From contig JALMGJ010000002.1 of assembly GCA_023362775.1 (NCBI GenBank), positions 37,597,914 to 37,661,913 of the forward strand: a stretch of 64,000 bases of DNA, read 5' to 3'. The first letter of the stretch is position 1. The number at the start of each line of letters is the position of its first letter. The translations under genes were made by a program, and so were the position numbers. Under the pieces are notes generated by a model. It was not told the DNA's origin. It saw only the letters and a program-made list of their open reading frames with translations, and did not search any database. Below are positions 58,201-64,000 of this stretch, one piece after another. Source of the DNA: Charina bottae (taxonomy: Eukaryota > Chordata > Lepidosauria > Squamata > Charinaidae).

Positions 58201-61200
58201 TTTGGAGGCAGCCAGGCACAAGGCAGGCACTAGGACCTGCGCGGAATCACAGCAGGTTTGGAGGCAGCAGGGCACAAGGCAGGCACTAGGACCTGCGCGG
58301 AATCACAGCAGGTTTGGAGGCAGCCAGGCACAAGGCAGGCACTAGGACCTGCATGGAATCCTGGCAGGGCTCCGAGGCAGCAGCAGCCGCAACACACCGA
58401 GACACTGCAGCCGACACACTAATGTGTCGCCCAGAGTCCCCTTGTGGGAGATGGTGCGGTGATAGAAGTCGAAACATACATACATACATACATACATACA
58501 TACATACATACATACATACATACAAAAAATAAATGTGTCCCGACACACAGTTTGGAAAGCTCTGACTTACAGGAATGTGAAAACCCATAAGCACAATACA
58601 ATAAAACTTCGCAAATGCTGTTTCAGTGAAACCGTGTATAAACCCAGTATAAATCTAAATCCATACTTAGAGTTAACCCACTAAGGTCGATGCAGTTTAA
58701 CATGATTAATGGAAATCTTGATGGTTCACCTCACCAAATTCTGTTGCCAATCAACTATACTTAGTTTCCATGCTTCTTCTCTCCTGCACCCCAACGTCTG
58801 GGCCCTGTTTAGGGTTTTTACTGGGCTTGGAGCAAATACGGAATTATAAAATTTACCAATAGTTTGCTAACGTTGTAAAAGTCATGTTTGCAGCAACTCT
58901 GTCTTCCCCTTAATTGGTTACGTGGTGTAAAAAGCAGTAAAAATGGTATGGACAGTTGGATAAGATGCAGCATATCTGTAATTTCTACTTGAAGGGAAAT
59001 TTCAAGCTTAAGCGATAGATCTGAATATTTTGTATTAACCGTATGCGGCATAGCGTGGTTTGTTCCTGGAATGTTCCATTTTTTCTCTTTGAATGGGCTA
59101 ATCTGAGTATTTGGGAGGGGAGGGGCAGATAGTTTGCTTAATTAATCTAGAAATTGTAGGGGCTCCTTAGACCAGAGCTTTCCAAACTGTGTGTCGGGAC
59201 ACGTTAGTGTGTCGGCTGCAGTGTCTGGGTGTGTCCCGGCTGCTGTTGCCTCCTGGCTTCCACACAGGTTCTGCCTACCTTGCTGCCTCCAAACCTGCCC
59301 TGCCAGGATTCTGCGCAGGTAATAGTGCCTGCCTTGTGCCTTGCTGCCTCCAAACCTGCTGTGATTCCATGCAGGTCCTAGTGCCTGCCTTGTGCCCTGC
59401 TGTAAGAGTGTGTTGCAAAATTATGCCCTGCTGTAAGAGAGTGTCGCGAAATTATGCATGTCTAAAAAGTGTGTCACCAACATGAAAAGTTGGGAAAGCT
59501 CTGCCTTAGACCATTGAGTTCAAAACCCTTCTCGGTGCAGGAGTCTTAATTATCCTGACAGAAGGCTGTCTGGTTCCTGCTTGAACCTATCAGGAGGAAT
59601 GAATGGGGAGGCCAATTATTGTCGAACCAGCTACTTGTTCTTTCAGTGAGACTCTGTCTTGTGGAGTCCTTGGTGTTCTCTGAGCCTTGTTATTTTCTTG
59701 CAGACGTTTCATTGCCCGGCTAGGCAACATCTTCAGTGCTCTGTCTTACTGTAACTAACAAATCCATTATTCTGCATTCTGGGATAATAGGGAATAGGTC
59801 TTCGTCTTACTTTATGTGATATTATAGTATAGTATTTTAAAATCTCTCCTTAGTCTCTTCTATGCTAAACATTTATACTTCCTTCAATTTCTGTTCATGA
59901 GACAATTTCCAGTCCCCTGCTCATCCCTGAACTTGTTCCAGTTGTCTGAATGTTCCTTAAAGTGGGGTGCCTAACACCAGGCACACTATTTAAGGTGGCA
60001 TATGGCCAATGGGGCATATATAGCATTCTCTCGCCTATTTTTTCCCACAGTAACGTTCAACTGTTTTGTTTTGTACTTACAGAGAAAAGATCATGTCTGT
60101 GGGAATCCCTGTCCCATCTGTAGAGATCAAAATCTTCTTGTGGATTATAGGGTAAGAGTAGAGGGGGCGGTTATTACATTTTTGTTGAAATGTATCTAAC
60201 TTATCTGAAAGCCTCCAAAGTAAAGATTCAGACATGTTCCTTAAATATTTAAACGTCGTTGTTGTTGTTGTTATTATTATTATTATTTAAATTTATATGA
60301 CCGCCCATCTCCCCCAATGGGGGACTCTGGACGGTTTACAATAAAATCAAGTTTAAAATACAAATATAAAATTACAATTTATTAACATAATATAAATAAA
60401 TATAAAATCCAAATTTGGCGAATTGATCTCAAATAAAAGGGAGGACATTGTGGTATTAACCACTCCCAGGAGGAGCTATTACTTTTCCCCTCCCACGCTA
60501 GGTGGCAGAACCAGGTTTTCAGATCTTTCCTAAAGGTCGGGAGGGAGGAAACCTGCCTCAGCTCTAGGGGCAAGATACACATGCTACAAATAATATAAAA
60601 TGCATGCAGTTCTGGAGCAGCTGGACATAAAGACTATAAGGGCAGCATTGAAATTTGATGGAAAACAATTGCCATAGCACCCAGAAGCTAACAGGATAAA
60701 CTTGAAGAGGAAGTTTCAGACACTGATGCCACTGCAGAAACAACTCTGTTCTATCTTGCCATCAGTGGTGTTCAGGCAGCAACAAAACAGTGGAAATGGT
60801 TGTGTAAGCCATGTTTCCTTTTCTAACTGATGAGTAAAGTTGGGCATGCCCTTTCATCTTACAGAATGTGAAGCTTCTTGAACAGTTCATCTGCCCCCAC
60901 ACGAGTATCATCTATGACCCAATCCATACAGGTAAACCAGCTATTGCATTTCATGCCTGTTCCATTTAATTCCCTGTCCCAGGTATGGTCTCTTTATTTT
61001 TACTGGTTTTTTTTTTACTGGTTTTGTCTATTCTTGCCAACCTAGCAATTCGAAAGCATGCAAATGCAAGTAGATTAATAGGTACCACTTCGGTGGGAAA
61101 GTAACAGCGTTCCGCATGCGTAGTGCCGGCCACATGACCGTGGAAGCGTCTTCGGACAACGCTGGCTCTTCGGCTAAGAAACGGAGATGAGCACCGGCCC

Positions 61201-64000
61201 CTAGAGTCAGACACGACTGCACAAATGTGCGGGGGGAACCTTTACCTTTACCTATTCTTGTTACTTCTGCTCTCCCCCTTCTCCATACACAGTGTTCTTG
61301 CTGACCACATTTGCACTCATTTGCAGCAACTGCAGTATTTTCCAAAACCTTATTTTAGAAACTGTCCCAGTTGGGTGGCTGTGGCACCTCAGTAGCTACA
61401 TTGCTTCCAATCTATGGCTTTTCAGATGTTGGCTTGCAGCTCGCATTGTCTCCAGGCAAGATCCCAGGGCTTTGGAATGATAGCATTTTAATACAACACC
61501 TGAGGACTTTGGAAGTTGGAAACCACAGGACACATGTTGCCTCTTCTCTTGTGGGAATAGGTAGCATGCAGAATAAACTCCCTGAATGCAAATCTGTCCG
61601 GAACGCAGAGTTCTTACGTAGCCATTGGGACATAGACTGTACTCGTCCTGTTGATCTGAGTGTGTGTGAACAAAACAGGGTAGACTGAGAGGTCAGGGAT
61701 TTACCAGCAGTACAGGAAGAATGAGGAAGTGGAGATACAAGAAGGATGTGGCTGGCTAGTTCAGGAAAGGAGAATGGATCTCAAAGATGGATATCAGAAG
61801 AGGGAAAGGAAGCTGCACCAGAAATTGGGAGCAGAATGTCAGAAGGTATGAGGATAGTTGGAAGAGATCAAGAGAAAGGATGATAGTGAATGGCTGCTTT
61901 AGGCTGCTTGTCTCATTTCAGAAAGGAGCAGACACTTATAAGGGAGTAGAAAATGTGTGTCCAGAATAGTGAGACTTGGAGCCTCTGTACAAGGAAAGGC
62001 CATAGCACTTACATCTTTATAATTTAGAGGAAAAAAATAAAGAAAACGAAGATTGGGTGGAGGTCTGCAAGTTCATAACATTGTAGATGGTGTGGGAAAT
62101 AATTTTTCCCATCCTTCTAAAAGTCCAGCATCTTGACCACAATTAAGCTGACTCTGTTAGGCCCAAGATGCTATTTGAATTAATTCAAAAGCGAGGAGCC
62201 ACGAGCAGCTGAATCAAGCGGCTGGTGGTGGAAACGGCCTTTCTCTGACTGAGATTTAGGGAGAACTGTAAGTCAGAGACGGTGCTAGGTTACATCAATC
62301 ACTAGTGTACACAGTGACAATTTGCGTTCTTCCACTGACCTGAGAGCAATTCAGGCTTCATAATCATGGAGTGTATTTTTTACATTGTTTTTTGTCTTTT
62401 CTCTTTAAATGTCCAAGCAGCTTATTTAAAAACAAGGTCAACCAAGTAACAAGCTGATTTCTAGTACATAAATCCCCAACCAGACATGTTCTGTCATCTG
62501 TGTAATCACCGTCTAACAGAGGAGAACGAGTGCTGTGTTAAAAGCTATCAGTGAAGGTTCCTGGCAAACCTTCCAGAATGCAAAGCCTATAAATGGAGTG
62601 CTGAACAGAAAAGGCCATGGTGGAAATCCAACTGATCTCTAAAGAAGCTTCCTGAGTTGGGCTTCAGGTGACCCTAATGAAGTGGCAGATGCATCCAGAA
62701 GTATCTGTTCCTGGGTATATCCAAAATAGTGTGTACAAAATCCAAAGATAGATGTTCTAAAGTTGGAAACTCTGATTTTGATGTATAGGTAGTCCTCGTT
62801 TAGCGACCCTTTGCAGTTGCAACAGTGATGAAAAAGCAACCTTATTGTAAGGTGCTCCATCCGATGTCTGAAATCTCCCTCCTCTAGAGTAAACCACAGA
62901 CGTGCGGTTTCTTAGAAGCAGAAGGATTTATTATAGTACATGGAAGTTAACACGAACATAGACTTGAATGAACGAGCAAAGCATTGCATGCACATTTAAA
63001 CCTTTCCCCCCCCCCCAGGTCCTTTGATGTTGACACCTGTAGCTGGTGTCTCCAGGGTGCTCAGACATCCGTTGTACTCCCGCTTGTCACTTAGGTGCGA
63101 GCCTGTCTACTTCGAAGGCAGGCGTCTCTTCCCTGTCTGTTTGCAGCCTCCCTGAATGCCCTCATCTGTCTAGCATATTGGCAGAGGTCTGTTGAGCTCT
63201 GACACTTATAGCCAATCCTTGCATTTACAACCTTTGCAGGTCTGTAAAGCAAAGGAAAGCTGAAGTAAGATCATAAGCACAGTTGCAGTTTTGCTTAGCG
63301 ACCACTTCACTTAATGACCAAGTTTCTGGTCCCAGTTGTGGTCGCTAAACGAGGGCTACCTGTATTTCATTATTAAGTTTTTTTTCTTGCCATGGTGATC
63401 TCTTATTAGCCTTGGAAACACATGTTCTCTTGCTTTGCAGGAGTGTGCATGAAGAAATATAAGGAGCTAATCAAAGCCATTGATCAAGCTCAAGACAATG
63501 GTGAGTATCATAAATTGGGTCTGGGAAATGGAGCAGAGTTCTGTGGAAGCTGGTGAGTGCTTGTATGGCCCTTGTATCAGTTTTGGAGCTTTCAGAGCAT
63601 CAAAGGTGAGGATGGGAGTGACTCACCTTACAGAAGGCTTGCACACCTGTTTCTACTATTTCCCTGCTTTCACCACCCCATCTGCCATTTTTCTGCCAAA
63701 TTTCAGTGGAGTGCTTTGGAGGTTGTGGGTGGGATGCTGGTGCCCACTATATGCCATGGTTTATAAGTTCACTGTGGCTCACTTCATAGGATATGCTAAG
63801 CCAACCCCCCCCCATCTTCTATTACAGTTTGATTTGAGGTGTGAACCAGATCAATAATTGTCTTCTTTCTGAAAAATCTTCTCTTGTGCCTCCTTTCTCA
63901 GGACTTCTACCTGTTAGCACTCCCTTGATCTCTTTCCAAGATGTGGATTGGAGCAACTGGCATCCAGCTGTTTCCAAGACTCCTCCATCCCCAGCTTTGT
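46128..64000 (+). CDS. MRPS18B: MRPS18B (mS40/bS18-like mitoribosomal protein), 5' seven exons
   Basis: A small-subunit mitochondrial ribosomal protein of the bS18 family. Exons: 46128-46217, 52500-52650, 57817-57914, 60083-60151, 60865-60931, 63441-63500, 63902-64000 (cut by the window end). 634 nt, 211 codons, all in phase with GT/AG borders. The N-terminus [20 protein letters not shown] has Arg, hydrophobic and small residues with no acidic residue, as in a mitochondrial presequence. The S18 core includes [21 protein letters not shown] (cysteine pair of a zinc-binding type) and [19 protein letters not shown]. It aligns with human MRPS18B (258 aa); about 45 C-terminal residues lie outside the window. 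It is head-to-head with PPP1R10. Confidence 0.96.
46987..47219. mobile_element. hAT-type MITE, family D copy
   Basis: Starts CAATGCTTTCGAAACTCCCG (diverged terminus) and ends CAGTTTGGAAAGCTATG. The interior is CG-rich with ggcggcggcg runs. Flanks are GTCTAGAT (46979-46986) and GTCTAGGT (47220-47227). Confidence 0.78.
47228..47430 (+). mobile_element. hAT-type MITE, family C copy (203 bp)
   Basis: CAGAGCTTTCCAAACTGTG to GTTTGGAAAGCTCTG, with flanks GTCTAGGT and GTCTAGAT (47431-47438). It contains a single internal minisatellite unit and is the shortest complete copy of this family here. Confidence 0.85.
47703..47830. repeat. Two L2-like tails in head-to-head orientation
   Basis: A plus-strand tail (ttgagggagttgggcggtga then (AAAT)n) runs directly into a minus-strand tail (tttatattcat-like, then atgtgactctgggcggcgga), joined through the shared AAAT repeat. 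Confidence 0.55.
48045..48690. mobile_element. MITE family A, long copy (646 bp), TA-flanked
   Basis: CAGGTAGTCCTCGCTTAATG to GCGACTACCTG, with TA outside both ends. The middle (about 48180-48560) is GC- and purine-rich sequence not seen in the 233-bp copy, so the family varies in internal content. Confidence 0.75.
48787..49126 (+). pseudogene. Penelope-like retroelement GIY-YIG endonuclease relic
   Basis: Reads [18 protein letters not shown], an in-frame TGA, then [40 protein letters not shown] and [20 protein letters not shown]. The C-x2-C followed by HYVGQTG is the GIY-YIG-type start found C-terminal in Penelope-like elements. No RT is present upstream, because a MITE lies there. Inactive fragment. 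Confidence 0.75.
49436..49903. mobile_element. Penelope-like terminal region with inverted arms
   Basis: The left arm (gtggagtccttggtgctctc and gcagacgtttcattacccg, 49436-49510) is repeated inverted at about 49795-49903. Between them, aagctaagaaggaagcaaag and cagccaacacccagataagc repeat sequence found after the GIY-YIG relic at 49080-49135, linking the two. Confidence 0.6.
50286..50545. mobile_element. hAT-type MITE, family F, 260 bp with perfect 8-bp TSD
   Basis: CAGGGGTCCCCAACCTGTGG to AAGGTTGGGGACCCCTG, with GCCTAGAC at 50278-50285 and 50546-50553. The termini are typical of hAT-Charlie-like elements. The interior is GC-rich with repeated ccccctggtgc/cccccggtgc units. Confidence 0.85.
51301..51870 (+). 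mobile_element. hAT-type MITE, family C, interrupted and lacking its right end
   Basis: Starts CAGAGCTTTCCAAACTTTGT. A family D element interrupts it at 51338-51629, after which the family C body resumes with two minisatellite units and stops at about 51870 (tctaaaaag) without the usual right terminus. Confidence 0.8.
51338..51629. mobile_element. hAT-type MITE, family D, nested in family C
   Basis: CAGGGCTTTCCAAAGTTTTC to CACTTTGGAAAGCTCTG, with CATTAGTG at 51330-51337 and 51630-51637 derived from the host element. Confidence 0.88.
52018..52111. mobile_element. Palindromic hAT-type MITE, family E
   Basis: CAGTGTTTCTCAGCCTTGGT to AGGTTGAGAAACACTG, with CATTAACC at 52010-52017 and 52112-52119 (perfect 8-bp TSD). 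Confidence 0.88.
52500..52650 (+). CDS. MRPS18B: MRPS18B exon 2
   Basis: Acceptor gtttcctag, donor gtatgc. It encodes [20 protein letters not shown] and [12 protein letters not shown]; the last block is the conserved start of the mature S18-like region. Confidence 0.95.
52699..52818. mobile_element. Palindromic hAT-type MITE, family E
   Basis: CAGTGTTTCTCAACCTTGGC to AAGGTTGAGGAACACTG, with flanks GTCTGGAG/CTCTGGAG. It is inserted 48 bp downstream of the MRPS18B exon 2 donor. Confidence 0.85.
53128..53145. repeat. (GA)n microsatellite
   Basis: Nine GA units in MRPS18B intron 2. The surrounding 52.9-55.0 kb shows no recognisable repeat or gene. Confidence 0.85.
55008..55101. mobile_element. 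Palindromic hAT-type MITE, family E
   Basis: CAGTGTTTCTCAACCTTGGC to GCCAAGGTTGAGAAACACCA, with CCCTACAA on both sides. The right terminus is slightly altered. Confidence 0.8.
55213..57709 (-). mobile_element. L2/CR1-like LINE with 5' end and internal deletion
   Basis: On the minus strand: a GC-rich 5' region starting GGAACCCAAGATGGCAACCG at about 57705, the start of an endonuclease domain ([37 protein letters not shown]) ending near 56215, then an abrupt jump to the RT C-terminal region ([58 protein letters not shown]) and the 3' tail with (TCTA)n. AATATTC on both sides (55206-55212, 57710-57716) may be the target duplication. The endonuclease core and most of the RT are missing. Confidence 0.75.
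57817..57914 (+). CDS. MRPS18B: MRPS18B exon 3
   Basis: Acceptor cccctttag, donor gtgagt. It encodes [20 protein letters not shown] and [13 protein letters not shown]. Confidence 0.95.
57983..58564 (-). mobile_element. hAT-type MITE, family C, expanded (582 bp), with nested L2-like tails
   Basis: Inverted relative to the other family C copies. ACTTACAG is at 57975-57982 and 58565-58572 (perfect 8-bp TSD). It contains about four minisatellite units around aggacctgcgcggaatcac. Two short L2-like tails are inserted (about 58070-58132 and 58430-58477), the second followed by (CATA)n. Confidence 0.88.
59173..59503 (+). mobile_element. hAT-type MITE, family C (331 bp), perfect 8-bp TSD
   Basis: CAGAGCTTTCCAAACTGTG to GTTGGGAAAGCTCTG, with CCTTAGAC at 59165-59172 and 59504-59511. 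It has two to three internal minisatellite units. Confidence 0.88.
59662..59742. repeat. Penelope-like terminal fragment
   Basis: gtggagtccttggtgttctc then gcagacgtttcattgcccgg and ctaggcaacatcttcagtgc, matching one arm of the hairpin at 3833-4034. Confidence 0.55.
60083..60151 (+). CDS. MRPS18B: MRPS18B exon 4 (cysteine motif)
   Basis: Acceptor tacttacag, donor gtaaga. It encodes [20 protein letters not shown] and DYR, with the C-x3-C-x2-C cluster conserved in the family. Confidence 0.95.
60256..60580 (-). mobile_element. L2/CR1-like LINE 3' fragment with (GTT)n(ATT)n tail
   Basis: Tail atttatatgaccgcccatct and the minus-strand coding remnant [20 protein letters not shown]. About 325 bp survive. 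Located in MRPS18B intron 4. Confidence 0.78.
60865..60931 (+). CDS. MRPS18B: MRPS18B exon 5 (S18 core)
   Basis: Acceptor catcttacag, donor gtaaac. It encodes [20 protein letters not shown] then HT, the most conserved S18 segment. Confidence 0.95.
61015..61258 (+). mobile_element. Squamate tRNA-derived SINE body, head missing
   Basis: gcaattcgaaagcatgcaaa, cacatgaccgtggaagcgtc, acggagatgagcaccggccc and the tail gaacctttacctttacct. It shares its upstream body with the element at 15655-16143, but the tRNA-like head is absent. Confidence 0.75.
61260..62780. other. MRPS18B intron 5 sequence, nothing recognised
   Basis: About 1.5 kb without transposon ends, microsatellites or plausible exons in my reading. 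ORFs are short and unrelated to known families. Confidence 0.45.
62786..63362. mobile_element. MITE family A copy interrupted by a solo LTR
   Basis: TAGGTAGTCCTCGTTTAGCG to CGAGGGCTACCTG, with TA on both sides. Removing 62846-63204 and one CTTAT leaves a unit collinear with the reverse complement of the 233-bp copy at 3298-3530. Confidence 0.75.
62846..63204 (-). mobile_element. Solo LTR (359 bp) with 5-bp TSD
   Basis: TGTAAGG...CTGACA, so TG...CA ends, flanked by CTTAT at 62841-62845 and 63205-63209. On the minus strand an AATAAA signal lies at 62932-62927, giving minus orientation. No internal retroviral or Gypsy coding sequence is present. Family (endogenous retrovirus or other LTR element) is undetermined. 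Confidence 0.75.
63441..63500 (+). CDS. MRPS18B: MRPS18B exon 6
   Basis: Acceptor gctttgcag, donor gtgagt. It encodes [20 protein letters not shown]. Confidence 0.95.
63902..64000 (+). CDS. MRPS18B: MRPS18B exon 7, truncated by window end
   Basis: Acceptor tcctttctcag. It encodes [20 protein letters not shown] and [12 protein letters not shown] up to the last base. The stop codon is outside the window. Confidence 0.92.

Noticed and set aside
57983..58564. CRISPR-like spaced repeats
   Set aside because: The repeats are direct minisatellite units inside a MITE without unique spacers of even length, in a vertebrate genome.

Overview
The window is vertebrate nuclear DNA from a reptile, most likely a squamate (lizard or snake). 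It has spliced protein-coding genes with long introns, and an interspersed-repeat set typical of squamates: L2/CR1-like LINEs, Bov-B 3' ends, tRNA-derived Sauria-type SINEs, hAT and Tc1 DNA transposons, a Penelope-like relic and many microsatellites. Species cannot be fixed from sequence alone. All product names come from reading the conceptual translations against remembered human proteins; no database search was run.

Three genes are present, in the order and orientation of the human MHC class I framework block on 6p21.3 (ABCF1 forward, PPP1R10 reverse, MRPS18B forward). (1) The 3' part of ABCF1, ten coding exons between 1533 and 12992 (+), encodes the C-terminal 353 residues including the whole second ABC cassette. 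(2) PPP1R10 (PNUTS), 18 coding exons between 34260 and 23387 (-), has exon lengths summing to 2697 nt, giving an intact 898-aa protein. A probable non-coding first exon lies near 45262-45400. (3) MRPS18B, from 46128 (+), shows seven coding exons before the window ends inside exon 7 (211 codons seen). ABCF1 and PPP1R10 are tail-to-tail, separated by about 9.3 kb. PPP1R10 and MRPS18B are head-to-head across a GC-rich region (about 45.2-46.2 kb) with two perfect palindromic NRF1-type sites and a YY1-type site on the MRPS18B start codon.

The rest is introns and intergenic DNA full of transposons. Highlights: a complete Tc1 element (9049-10651) with an uninterrupted 340-aa DD34E transposase and 199-bp terminal inverted repeats differing at one base; several hAT-type MITE families with clean 8-bp target duplications, some nested or tandem; TA-flanked MITEs; a solo LTR with a 5-bp duplication (62846-63204); an L1-like insertion bounded by a 16-bp duplication (14314-16897); an L2 element with both ends but a deleted middle (55213-57709); and a degenerate Penelope-like GIY-YIG endonuclease (48787-49126). 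In contrast, the 10.2 kb of PPP1R10 intron 1 from 34986 to 45261 is almost free of recognisable repeats.

The host genes are unremarkable orthologues. I found no previously undescribed gene system; the novelty is in the mobile-element biology and the shared promoter.
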